This document shows, piece after piece, positions 41,585 to 49,631 of a stretch of 64,000 nt of DNA. The position numbers and the translations under genes are program-made. Source of the DNA: Devosia sp. YR412. GTDB lineage: Bacteria > Pseudomonadota > Alphaproteobacteria > Rhizobiales > Devosiaceae. Location: positions 1 through 64,000 of the forward strand of contig NZ_FOFL01000005.1 in assembly GCF_900110945.1 (NCBI RefSeq). Reading direction: 5' to 3'. Under the pieces are notes generated by a model, which worked only from the letters and a program-made list of their open reading frames with translations, was not told the origin of the DNA and searched no databases. Each line of letters begins with the position of its first letter. Within the stretch, counting starts at the first letter, position 1.

Positions 41585-43044
41585 TCGGCAAAGCTGCGCA
41601 GCTTGCGCGAATGCAGCCGTTCCGCCGGCTGGTCGCGCAGGATTTCCATCGCCCGCAGCCCGATCTGCAGATGACGGTTGACCTGCGTCCGGTAAAAGTC
41701 CGAGGCCATGCCCGGCAGTTTCAGCTCGCCATGCAGCGGCTTGTCCGACACACACAGCAGCGTCCCGTAGGGTACCCTGAACCGGAAACCATTGGCCGCA
41801 ATCGTCGCCGATTCCATGTCCAGCGCCACGGCGCGCGACTGGCTCAGCTGGCGGGTGATTTCCACTTGGTCGCGCAATTCCCAGTTGCGGTTGTCGAAGG
41901 TCGCCACCGTACCGGTGCGCATGATCTTCTTGGTCTCGACGCCCTGCGTGTCGGTGATCTCATGCACCGCCTGTTCGAGCGCCACCTGGATTTCCGCCAG
42001 CGCGGGGATCGGCACCGAGAGCGGCAGATCGGCGTCGAGCACATGGTCCTCACGAACATAGGCGTGGGCCAGCACATAGTCGCCAAGCTCCTGGCTGTTG
42101 CGCAGGCCGGCGCAGTGGCCGAGCATGATCCAGGCATGTGGACGCAGCACGGCGATATGGTCGGTGATGGTCTTGGCGTTGGACGGACCGACGCCGATAT
42201 TGACCATGGTAATGCCGCGACCGCGGTCTGCCGTCAGGTGATAGGCCGGCATCTGCGGCGCGCGCACCGGCGATGTGCCGGCAACCGCGCCACCACGCAG
42301 AGCATTGTCGGTCACGACATTGCCCGGCTCGATGAAGCTCTCGTAGTGCGGGTGCCCATCGGCCATGTACTGCTTAGCGATGCGGCAGAACTCGTCGATG
42401 TAGAAGGCGTAATTGGTGAAGATGACGAAGTTCTGGAAGTGGCTGGCATCCGTGCCGGTATAGTGGCTGAGCCGGAACAGCGAATAGTCGACGCGCGGCG
42501 CGGTAAACGCCGCGAGCGGGTAGGGTCCGCCACGCGGCGGCACGAAAGTGCCATTGGCGATTTCGTCGTCGGTATTGCCGAGGTCCGGCGCATCGAACAC
42601 GTCGCGCAGCGGAATGTTGAGAGCGTTCAGCGCCTCGCCATCGATCCGCTCATTGGCCTTCACCGCAAAATGCAGCGGGATTGGCGTGTCCGACTCGGTG
42701 ATGTCGATAGTGCCGCCATGATTCTTCAGGATGACGGTGAACTGTTCCTGGTAATACTGCTTGAACAGGTCCGGCGCCGTCACCGTGGTGCGGTAGAGGC
42801 CGGGTGTATGCAGGAAGCCATAGGGCAGGGTGCTTTCGGTGCGGCTGTAGCTGGTGGAGCGCACTTCCACCTGCGGATAGCAGGCGCGGACGCGACCTTC
42901 GGGAATTTCGCCCTTGGCCAGGGCATCAAGATGCCCGCGGATAAAGCCGGTATTGCGATGATAGAGCTCCGCCAGATAGTCCCAGGCCTTTTCCGGTTCG
43001 GTGAAGGACTGCTTGTCGAGGCGTGGCGGGCTGATCGTGGTCAT
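41569..43044 (-). CDS. amn: AMP nucleosidase
   Basis: AMP nucleosidase, 491 aa, hydrolysing AMP to adenine and ribose 5-phosphate and so controlling the adenylate pool. The N-terminal AMP-nucleosidase domain (to about residue 190, KNHGGTIDITESDTPIPLHF) precedes a PNP/UDP phosphorylase-fold domain with VNIGVGPSNAKTITDH, MLGHCAGLRNSQ, AVALDMESATIAANGFRF (ribose-binding Met-Glu-Ser) and LCVSDKPLHGELK. Length matches the E. coli enzyme. Its upstream side is a gene-free stretch of about 325 bases. Confidence 0.96.
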   Translation of the reverse strand: MTTISPPRLDKQSFTEPEKAWDYLAELYHRNTGFIRGHLDALAKGEIPEGRVRACYPQVEVRSTSYSRTESTLPYGFLHTPGLYRTTVTAPDLFKQYYQEQFTVILKNHGGTIDITESDTPIPLHFAVKANERIDGEALNALNIPLRDVFDAPDLGNTDDEIANGTFVPPRGGPYPLAAFTAPRVDYSLFRLSHYTGTDASHFQNFVIFTNYAFYIDEFCRIAKQYMADGHPHYESFIEPGNVVTDNALRGGAVAGTSPVRAPQMPAYHLTADRGRGITMVNIGVGPSNAKTITDHIAVLRPHAWIMLGHCAGLRNSQELGDYVLAHAYVREDHVLDADLPLSVPIPALAEIQVALEQAVHEITDTQGVETKKIMRTGTVATFDNRNWELRDQVEITRQLSQSRAVALDMESATIAANGFRFRVPYGTLLCVSDKPLHGELKLPGMASDFYRTQVNRHLQIGLRAMEILRDQPAERLHSRKLRSFAETAFQ

Positions 43045-43235
43045 CTGTTCTCTTTCAAATCGCAGGCCCCGGATTGAGCCTGCTGCGGAATCGCGTTGCT
43101 TGGGCAGCAGCGTCTAGCCTTCTCAAATGACAGCTTCGCGGCATGGCTTCAACTGCAGGGCGATTTCGGCCAGATTTCACATCGGTGTGAGCACGCCTTT
43201 TATCGCCGCAATTGCTCACCATCTTCATCGTCAGT
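43045..43235. other. non-coding stretch upstream of amn
   Basis: It should hold the amn promoter on the minus strand, but I could not pick one. On the + strand TCACA-TCGG-TGTGA (43177-43190) and GTGAGC..GCTCAC (43187-43219) can form competing hairpins. The open frames across this stretch have no recognisable protein. Confidence 0.4.
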
Positions 43236-43378
43236 TCACTGGCACGGCAAGCGACCCATGCAATCCAGTGAGCGAGGAGTGTCGCGCAGGCCGCTTGTCC
43301 CCCAAGCCCTCAACAGCGCGGTTGGCCGATGTTCCCCAGGGCCACAGTGGCGAAAGCCATTGTGGTCCTTTTATTTTG
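43236..43378 (+). ncRNA. candidate small RNA with C-rich loops
   Basis: The + strand contains a series of helices closed by an intrinsic terminator, in a stretch with no + strand gene. Helix 1 is TCACTGG (43236-43242) with CCAGTGA (43265-43271). Helix 2 is GCTTG (43293-43297) with CAAGC (43303-43307), exposing a TCCCC loop. A second TTCCCC follows at 43332-43337. C-rich loops that can pair with Shine-Dalgarno sequences are known from alphaproteobacterial trans-acting RNAs. The 5' end and promoter are not defined; the RNA may start earlier than shown. Confidence 0.3.
43342..43378 (+). terminator. orphan + strand intrinsic terminator
   Basis: CCACAGTGGC (43342-43351) pairs with GCCATTGTGG (43356-43365), 10 pairs with one G-T, closed by GAAA, and followed by TCCTTTTATTTTG on the + strand. 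On the minus strand no T run follows. The T-rich tail overlaps the stop codon of the convergent DUF1801 gene, and no + strand protein gene ends here. Confidence 0.75.
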
Positions 43379-43799
43379 CGCCGGGGTAACGCGCCCGGAG
43401 TGCCTCAATGGAAACCCCTGCCATTTCTCTCAGGACGGTCATGTCGATGTCGCTGAGGCGTTTCACATAGAGGCAGCCCTTGCCCATCCGGTGCCGGCCC
43501 AGGCGCGCCAGCAGAGCGTCGCGCTTCGTCGTATCGCCATCGCCCATCAGATAGATGCTGAACGCCGGTTTGCGCGGTGCAAAACCGATCAGCAAGGCGT
43601 CCCCCTCGTGGCCGCTCTCATAACGGTAGTGATAGCGGCCAAAGCCCACCATGCTGCCCCAGAGCACCGGCGGCTCGCCGGAAATCTCCTGCATCATCGT
43701 CACCAATGCAGCGCTGTCGCGCTGTTTGACCGGATCATCGAGCTGCGCCAGAAAGCTCTCGACGTCGCCGGTATGCGACCTCGTCTTCTGCTTATACAT
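43371..43799 (-). CDS. DUF1801 domain protein
   Basis: 142-aa soluble protein matching the DUF1801 (YdhG/iron chaperone-like) family as I remember it: SGEPPVLWGSMVGFGRYHYRYESGHEGDALLIGFAPRKPAFSIYL, quoted here only in its parts VLWGSMVGFG and IGFAPRKPAFSIY, then MGKGCLYVKRLSDID. The function of the family is not settled; one branch is related to the frataxin-like Fra protein of Bacillus. It has no signal peptide. It stands alone between the candidate small RNA and folD. Confidence 0.8.
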   Translation of the reverse strand: MYKQKTRSHTGDVESFLAQLDDPVKQRDSAALVTMMQEISGEPPVLWGSMVGFGRYHYRYESGHEGDALLIGFAPRKPAFSIYLMGDGDTTKRDALLARLGRHRMGKGCLYVKRLSDIDMTVLREMAGVSIEALRARYPGAK

Positions 43800-43889
43800 G
43801 GCTGCCCTCCAGCCTATTCGTCGCCTTAAGCTAGACGAAGCGACCGGGGTTTTCTATTGCTGCGCCTTCCACTGCCGCAGGAGCGCCCC

Positions 43890-44792
43890 ATGACCGCAAA
43901 AATCATCGACGGAAAGAGCTTTGCCGAGGGTCTGCGCAGCCGCGTTGCCGGCCATGTGGAACGTCTCAAGGCCGAGCATGGCATCACCCCCGGCCTTGCC
44001 GTAGTCATCGTCGGCCACGATCCGGCCAGCCAGGTCTATGTGACCAACAAGGCCAAGCAGACGGCCGAAGTCGGCATGGCCTCGTTCAAATACGAACTGC
44101 CGGAAGACGCCTCGGAAGCCGAGCTGCTGGAACTGGTCAAGCGCCTCAATGCGGACCAGGCGGTGCATGGCATTCTCGTGCAGCTGCCGGTGCCGAAGCA
44201 TATCGACGCCAACAAGGTGATCGAGGCCATCGACCCGGCCAAGGACGTGGACAGTTTCACGCCTGCCAATGTCGGCAAGGTGCAGATCGGCCTGCCGGGC
44301 CCGGTCTCCTGCACGCCGCTCGGCTGCCTCATGCTGCTGCGCGATGAGCTTGGCTCATTGGCCGGCCTCAATGCCGTGATCATCGGCCGCTCCAACCTCG
44401 TCGGCAAGCCGATGATGCAGTTGCTGCTGCGCGACAATTGCACAGTGACGGTAGCCCATTCGCGCACCCAAAACCTCGCCGATGTGGTGCGCCAGGCCGA
44501 TATCGTCGTGGCCGCTGTCGGCCGTCCCGAAATGATCAAGGGCGACTGGATCAAGCCCGGCGCCACCGTCATCGACGTCGGGATCAACCGTGTTCCTGCG
44601 CCGGAAAAGGGTGAGGGCAAGACCCGCCTCGTCGGCGACGTCGACTTCACTTCGGCCAAAGAGGTTGCCGCCGCCATCACCCCGGTCCCCGGCGGCGTTG
44701 GTCCAATGACCATTGCCTGCCTGCTGGCCAACACGGTCACCACGGCCTCGCTGATCAACAACCTCGTGCCGCCGAGCGATCTGACGGCATGA
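43890..44792 (+). CDS. folD: methylenetetrahydrofolate dehydrogenase / cyclohydrolase
   Basis: FolD, 300 aa, bifunctional enzyme oxidising 5,10-methylene-THF to 10-formyl-THF through methenyl-THF, supplying purine and formyl-Met synthesis. Catalytic and cofactor motifs are [14 protein letters not shown] (Lys), [21 protein letters not shown] (Rossmann) and [17 protein letters not shown] precedes ATG 43890. The stop overlaps the DUF1643 start (ATGA). It is near metH, the other one-carbon enzyme in the window, but on the opposite strand. Confidence 0.97.
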   Translation: MTAKIIDGKSFAEGLRSRVAGHVERLKAEHGITPGLAVVIVGHDPASQVYVTNKAKQTAEVGMASFKYELPEDASEAELLELVKRLNADQAVHGILVQLPVPKHIDANKVIEAIDPAKDVDSFTPANVGKVQIGLPGPVSCTPLGCLMLLRDELGSLAGLNAVIIGRSNLVGKPMMQLLLRDNCTVTVAHSRTQNLADVVRQADIVVAAVGRPEMIKGDWIKPGATVIDVGINRVPAPEKGEGKTRLVGDVDFTSAKEVAAAITPVPGGVGPMTIACLLANTVTTASLINNLVPPSDLTA

Positions 44793-45337
44793 GCGTCGAC
44801 GCGCACGACCCTGGCGGCAAGGTTCGATTGGCGCTGATGCCCGGCGTCAAGGGCGACGCCAGGTTCAGCGCCGACGGCAAATATCGCCAGATGATGCGCC
44901 GCTGGGTCGGGGACAGCTTCCCCGACCGCTACGTGCTGTTCATCGGGATGAATCCGTCGACCGCCGATGCGACTGCGAACGATCCGACCTGCGCCCGCGA
45001 ATGGACCTTTGCCAATCGCGAAGGCTATTCCGCCATGGCCAAGGCCAATGTTGGCGATTATCGCGCCACCGATCCGAAAATGCTGCTGGCGCCCGGCGTC
45101 GAGGCTTCATCCGCCGAAAACCTGCCAGCGATCCGCCACGCGGCCAAAGGCGCCGATCTGGTGATCCTTTGCCACGGCAAGCTCAACAAGGCCCTGGCGC
45201 CCGCCGGCAAGGCCCTAGTGGGCGCCCTCAAGGCCGATGGCGTAGCGCTCTGGTGCTTCGGCACCAATGCCGACGGCTCGCCCAAGCATCCGCTCTATCT
45301 GCGGGCGGATACGCCACTGGTCCGTTTCGAAAGCTAG
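44789..45337 (+). CDS. DUF1643 domain protein
   Basis: 182-aa protein of the DUF1643 family, function unknown. The diagnostic stretch is [25 protein letters not shown] near residue 48 (given as [12 protein letters not shown] and NDPTCAR), followed by [20 protein letters not shown] and [18 protein letters not shown]. The fold is thought to resemble uracil-DNA-glycosylase-like proteins. It starts inside the folD stop codon, so it is coexpressed with it. Its end overlaps the convergent CobW-like gene by 4 bases. Confidence 0.83.
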   Translation: MSVDAHDPGGKVRLALMPGVKGDARFSADGKYRQMMRRWVGDSFPDRYVLFIGMNPSTADATANDPTCAREWTFANREGYSAMAKANVGDYRATDPKMLLAPGVEASSAENLPAIRHAAKGADLVILCHGKLNKALAPAGKALVGALKADGVALWCFGTNADGSPKHPLYLRADTPLVRFES

Positions 45338-45684
45338 GCGGCACCGGCCAGATAGAACGAGCGCGCTACCGTATGGTCGCGCAGCGCCTGCGCCGGCAGC
45401 TTGCCCATCAGCGCATCGACAACGCGAGCCGTGTCCGTCACCGCACTGGCATCGACCACGACCTTGCTGAAACCCGGCCGCAATCCCTGCCTGGCGCCTT
45501 CCAGCATGTCGAACAGCAGCGCCCGCACATCCGTCCGCATGGCGCAGGCCGGGCATTGCGCCCCGTCGTCATGGCCGTGCCCGGTATTGGCGGGCAGGCG
45601 GAGCAGGGCGGTATCGGCGTCCAGCGCCAACAGCCGCCCCGGCTCGGTCACCAGCGTCACGGGAATCGGTTCGACCTTGCCCAT
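45334..45684 (-). CDS. CobW/COG0523-like protein lacking the P-loop
   Basis: 116-aa protein of no assigned function. Residues 42-115 recall the middle of COG0523 metallochaperone GTPases: a CPAC motif (Cys44, Cys47) where the family has GCVCC, then R-T-DVRALLFDML, FSKVVVDASAVTD in place of FDxVVIETTGLADP, and a final FYLAGAA. The N-terminal 35 residues carry no Walker A motif, so it should not hydrolyse GTP alone. His36 and His38 (TGHGHDD) with the two cysteines could bind a metal or cobalt. It starts 4 bases after the metH stop and has no other partner. Confidence 0.6.
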   Translation of the reverse strand: MGKVEPIPVTLVTEPGRLLALDADTALLRLPANTGHGHDDGAQCPACAMRTDVRALLFDMLEGARQGLRPGFSKVVVDASAVTDTARVVDALMGKLPAQALRDHTVARSFYLAGAA

Positions 45685-45688
45685 GCCC

Positions 45689-48600
45689 TCACTCCGCCGC
45701 GATGATCGCAGGACCCGGGATATAGTTCAGGATCGGCCCGAGCCAGCGTTCCACTTCGGCCACCGGCATGTTCTTGCGCTGGGCATAGTCGATGACCTGA
45801 TCGCGCTCCACCTTGGCCACGCCGAAATAATAGCTTTCGGGGTGGCTGAAATAGATGCCCGAGACCGACGAGCCCGGCCACATGGCATAGCTCTCGGTAA
45901 GCGTGACACCGGCATTCTTTTCGGCATCGAGCAGGCGGAACAGCGTGGTCTTTTCCGTGTGGTCTGGCTGCGCCGGATAGCCCGGCGCCGGGCGGATGCC
46001 GCGATAGGGTTCGCCGGCCAGCTCGTCGGGTGCAAAGCTCTCTGCCGCGCCATAGCCCCAGTATTCCTTGCGGACGCGCTCATGCATCTGCTCGGCATAG
46101 GCCTCGGCAAAGCGGTCGGCCAGAGCCTTCACCAGAATGGACGAATAGTCGTCATTGGCTGCTTCGAACTTGTCGGCGATGGCGACTTCTTCGAGGCCAG
46201 CGGTAACGACAAACGCACCCATATAGTCCGGCGTGCCGGCCGGCGCGACGAAGTCGGCCAGCGCCATATGCGGCTTGCCATCGCGCTTGCTGAGCTGCTG
46301 GCGCAGGGTGAACAGGGTCGCAATCTCCTCGGCGCGCCCTTCGTCTTTGTAGAGGCGGATATCGTCGCCTGACGCATTGGCCGGCCAGAAGCCCACCACG
46401 GCGCGTGGCTTGAACCACTTTTCGTCGATGATCTGCTTGAGCATGGCCTGGGCATCGGCCCAGAGCTGCCGCGCCGCCTCGCCCTGCCGCTCGTCCTGCA
46501 GAATCGCCGGATAGCGCCCCTTGAGCTCCCAGGTCTGGAAGAATGGCGTCCAGTCGATGTACTTGGCGATGTCCGCCAGATCGATATCGTCGAACACTTT
46601 CGTGCCGATGAAGCTGGGCTTGGGCGGCACATAGCCCGACCAGTCCGGCTTGAAGCTATTGGCACGGGCCTCCGCCAGTGGCACGCGCTTCTTGTCGAGC
46701 TCGGCCCGCTCATGCGCCGCCGCCGCCTTGGCATATTCGGCGCGGATGTCGGCGATAAAGCTGACCTTGTTGTCCTTCGAGAGCAGGTTCCCCACCACGC
46801 CCACGGCGCGGCTGGCGTCATGCACGTGCACCGCCTGGCCCAGGTTGTAGCGCGGATGGATTTTGACCGCCGTATGCACGCGGCTGGTCGTTGCCCCGCC
46901 GATCAGCAGCGGGATGTCAAAGCCCTCGCGCTCCATTTCGGCCGCCACATGCACCATTTCGTCCAGCGATGGCGTGATCAGTCCGGAAAGGCCGATGATA
47001 TCGACCTTCTCGTCCCGCGCCGTCTGCAGAATCTTGGCCGTCGGCACCATCACGCCGAGATCGATGATCTCGTAATTGTTGCAGGAGAGGACCACGCCGA
47101 CGATGTTCTTGCCGATGTCATGCACGTCACCCTTGACCGTCGCCATCAGAACCTTGCCGGCGCTCTGGCGGCCGGTGGCATTGCCGTCGGCATTCTTCTC
47201 GGCTTCCATATAGGGCAGCAGCAGCGCCACGGCCTGCTTCATCACGCGGGCCGATTTCACCACCTGCGGCAGGAACATCTTGCCCGAGCCGAACAGGTCG
47301 CCGACGATCGACATGCCGGCCATCAGCGGGCCCTCGATCACATGCAGCGGCCGCGGCAGTTTCAGCCGCGCCTCGTCGGTATCGGCGTCGATATATTCGG
47401 TAATGCCATTGACCAGCGCATGGGCGATCCGGTCCTCCACCGACTTCTCGCGCCAGCTCAGGTCCTTGGCCGCCACTTCCTTGCCGGCGGTGCCGCGATA
47501 GCGTTCGGCAATCGCCAGCAGGCGATCGGTCGCTTCCGGGTTACGGTTGAGGATCACGTCCTCGCAGGCGTCGCGCAGTTCGGCGTCGATGCTTTCATAG
47601 ACCGCCAGCTGCCCGGCATTGACGATGCCCATGTCCATGCCATTCTGGATGGCATAGTACAGAAACACCGCATGCATCGCCTCGCGCACCGGCTCATTGC
47701 CGCGGAACGAGAAGCTGAGGTTGGAAATACCGCCCGAGATATGGACATGCGGCAGCGTCTCGGTGATCGTCTTGGTGGCGCCAATGAAATCATTGCCATA
47801 ATTATTGTGCTCTTCGATGCCGGTCGCCACGGCAAAGACGTTGGGATCGAAGACGATATCTTCCGGCGGAAAGCCGACCACTTCGGTGAGCAGCTTGTAG
47901 GCCCGGGTGCAGATTTCCACCTTGCGCGCCTCGGTATCAGCCTGGCCCTTTTCGTCGAAGGCCATCACCACCACGGCGGCGCCATAGGCGCGCACCAGGC
48001 GGGCCTGCGCCAGGAACTGCGCCTCGCCTTCCTTCATCGAGATGGAATTGACCAGCGCCTTGCCCTGCACGCATTTCAGCCCCGCCTCGATCACCTCCCA
48101 CTTGGAGGAGTCGATCATCAGCGGCACCTTGGCGATATCCGGCTCGGCGGCGAGCAGGTTGAGATAGTCGATCATCACCTGCTTACTGTCGATCAGGCCC
48201 TCGTCCATGTTGATGTCGATGACCTGGGCGCCATTGGCCACCTGGTCACGGGCAACATCGAGCGCGGCGGTATAGTCGCCGGCGGTGATCAGCTTGCGGA
48301 AGCGGGCTGAGCCTGTGACGTTGGTGCGCTCGCCCACATTGACGAAGGGAATGTCCTTGGTCAGCGTGAAAGGCTCGAGGCCTGCCAGCCGCAGCAGCTT
48401 TTCATTCTCCGGCACCACGCGCGGCGGGTACTTGCTCACCGCCTTGGCGATGGCCGCAATATGGTCCGGCGTGGAGCCGCAGCAGCCGCCAACAATATTG
48501 AGATAGCCAGCCTGGGCAAAACCCTCGACCTGTTCGGCCATGAATTCCGGGCTCTCGTCATACTGGCCAAAGGCATTGGGAAGGCCGGCATTGGGATAGG

Positions 48601-49441
48601 CGCAGATGAAGGTGTCCGCGGCATCCGACAGCTCGCCCAGATGCGCGCGCATGGCATTGGCGCCCAGCGCGCAGTTGAGCCCGATGGTGATCGGATTTGC
48701 ATGGCGCACCGAATACCAGAAGGCCGTCGGCGTCTGGCCGGAAAGGGTGCGGCCGCTCAGATCGGTGATCGTGCCCGAGATCATGATCGGCACGTCGATG
48801 CCGCGTTCCTCGAACAGCCGCTGCGCGGCAAAAATGCCGGCCTTGGTGTTGAGTGTGTCGGTGATGGTTTCGAACAGCAGCAGGTCGGCGCCGGCATCGA
48901 CCAGCCCGCGAATGGCCTCGCCATACGCAACGACCAGTTCGTCGAAAGTGATCGATCGAAAGCCCGGGCTCGACACATCCGTCGACATGGACGAAGTCTT
49001 GTTGGTCGGCCCGATGGCGCCAGCCACGAAACGACGCCGACCATCTGCCGCCTCCGCCTTCAGCGCGGCGCGGCGGGCGACGACAACGCCTTGGTAATTG
49101 ATGTCATAGACCGCATCTTCACAGGCATAGTCGGCCTGCGCCACCGAGGTAGCCGAGAAAGTGTTGGTCTCGGCGATATCGGCACCGGCCATGAAATACT
49201 GGTAGTGGATATCCTCGATGATCTGCGGCTCGGTGATGACCAGCAGGTCATTATTGCCCTGCAGGGGCAGCTTCCAATCCTTGAAGCGCTCACCGCGGAA
49301 ATTCTCCTCGGTCAGCTTCTGGCGCTGGATCATGGTGCCCATGGCGCCGTCCAGAATCAGGATGCGCTCGCGCGCCGCCTTGGTCAGCGCGTCGCGGACC
49401 TCGTTCCAGTCGGGAATAGGGGCATCTACATGGTGGCTCAT
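45689..49441 (-). CDS. metH: cobalamin-dependent methionine synthase
   Basis: Full-length four-module MetH, 1250 aa, transferring methyl from 5-methyl-THF to homocysteine through B12. The homocysteine module has zinc ligands Cys257, Cys320 and Cys321 ([18 protein letters not shown]). The folate module ([10 protein letters not shown]) follows, then the B12 module with DVHDIG at 772-777 (axial His774), and the AdoMet reactivation domain to the end ([15 protein letters not shown]). ATG 49441 gives [13 protein letters not shown] perfect 24-bp palindrome overlaps its promoter. A CobW-like gene follows 4 bases later. Confidence 0.97.
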   Translation of the reverse strand: MSHHVDAPIPDWNEVRDALTKAARERILILDGAMGTMIQRQKLTEENFRGERFKDWKLPLQGNNDLLVITEPQIIEDIHYQYFMAGADIAETNTFSATSVAQADYACEDAVYDINYQGVVVARRAALKAEAADGRRRFVAGAIGPTNKTSSMSTDVSSPGFRSITFDELVVAYGEAIRGLVDAGADLLLFETITDTLNTKAGIFAAQRLFEERGIDVPIMISGTITDLSGRTLSGQTPTAFWYSVRHANPITIGLNCALGANAMRAHLGELSDAADTFICAYPNAGLPNAFGQYDESPEFMAEQVEGFAQAGYLNIVGGCCGSTPDHIAAIAKAVSKYPPRVVPENEKLLRLAGLEPFTLTKDIPFVNVGERTNVTGSARFRKLITAGDYTAALDVARDQVANGAQVIDINMDEGLIDSKQVMIDYLNLLAAEPDIAKVPLMIDSSKWEVIEAGLKCVQGKALVNSISMKEGEAQFLAQARLVRAYGAAVVVMAFDEKGQADTEARKVEICTRAYKLLTEVVGFPPEDIVFDPNVFAVATGIEEHNNYGNDFIGATKTITETLPHVHISGGISNLSFSFRGNEPVREAMHAVFLYYAIQNGMDMGIVNAGQLAVYESIDAELRDACEDVILNRNPEATDRLLAIAERYRGTAGKEVAAKDLSWREKSVEDRIAHALVNGITEYIDADTDEARLKLPRPLHVIEGPLMAGMSIVGDLFGSGKMFLPQVVKSARVMKQAVALLLPYMEAEKNADGNATGRQSAGKVLMATVKGDVHDIGKNIVGVVLSCNNYEIIDLGVMVPTAKILQTARDEKVDIIGLSGLITPSLDEMVHVAAEMEREGFDIPLLIGGATTSRVHTAVKIHPRYNLGQAVHVHDASRAVGVVGNLLSKDNKVSFIADIRAEYAKAAAAHERAELDKKRVPLAEARANSFKPDWSGYVPPKPSFIGTKVFDDIDLADIAKYIDWTPFFQTWELKGRYPAILQDERQGEAARQLWADAQAMLKQIIDEKWFKPRAVVGFWPANASGDDIRLYKDEGRAEEIATLFTLRQQLSKRDGKPHMALADFVAPAGTPDYMGAFVVTAGLEEVAIADKFEAANDDYSSILVKALADRFAEAYAEQMHERVRKEYWGYGAAESFAPDELAGEPYRGIRPAPGYPAQPDHTEKTTLFRLLDAEKNAGVTLTESYAMWPGSSVSGIYFSHPESYYFGVAKVERDQVIDYAQRKNMPVAEVERWLGPILNYIPGPAIIAAE

Positions 49442-49470
49442 CGCCAGGACCTCAACTTCGGCAAATCCGA

Positions 49471-49494
49471 GGACATAAAGATATCTTTATGTCC
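49471..49494. promoter_or_regulatory. perfect 24-bp palindromic operator in front of metH
   Basis: GGACATAAAGAT (49471-49482) is followed immediately by its exact reverse complement (49483-49494). It lies 30 bases upstream of metH and covers the predicted -10, so a bound dimer would repress. The ATAAAGATATCTTTAT core resembles the operator I remember for the S-adenosylhomocysteine-responsive ArsR-family regulator SahR in alphaproteobacteria; that identification is from memory. Confidence 0.8.
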
Positions 49495-49506
49495 GCAATT
49501 TCGCAA
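49478..49506 (-). promoter_or_regulatory. predicted metH promoter
   Basis: On the minus strand TTGCGA (49506-49501) and TATCTT (49483-49478) have a 17-base spacer. The -10 lies inside the palindrome. Just upstream, CGGACA..TGTCCG (49516-49529) is a second small inverted repeat. Confidence 0.55.
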
Positions 49507-49559
49507 GCACTGAACCGGACACATGTCCGATTGTGCGCGTAACACCATGGCAGTGCTCA

Positions 49560-49604
49560 AAACGCAAAAGCGCGCCGCGCTCGGCAGGCCGAGGGCAGCG
49601 CGCT
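49560..49604 (-). terminator. intrinsic terminator of topA
   Basis: On the minus strand AGCGCGCT (49604-49597) pairs with the complementary GGCGCGCT region (to 49569), with an inner CTCGGC/GCCGAG stem, then TTTTGCGTTTT. It lies 28 bases past the topA stop. Confidence 0.85.
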
Positions 49605-49631
49605 CTGTATAGGCCTAACGAAGCCACCAGA

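Noticed and set aside
43096..43456. Possible small protein genes on the + strand upstream of the orphan terminator
   Set aside because: The frames give Arg/Pro/Ser/Cys-rich chains with no family resemblance or ribosome site; an untranslated RNA is a better reading.
49442..49631. Cobalamin or SAM riboswitch before metH
   Set aside because: No B12 box or SAM-II-like pseudoknot is visible in the short leader; control by the palindromic operator is better supported.
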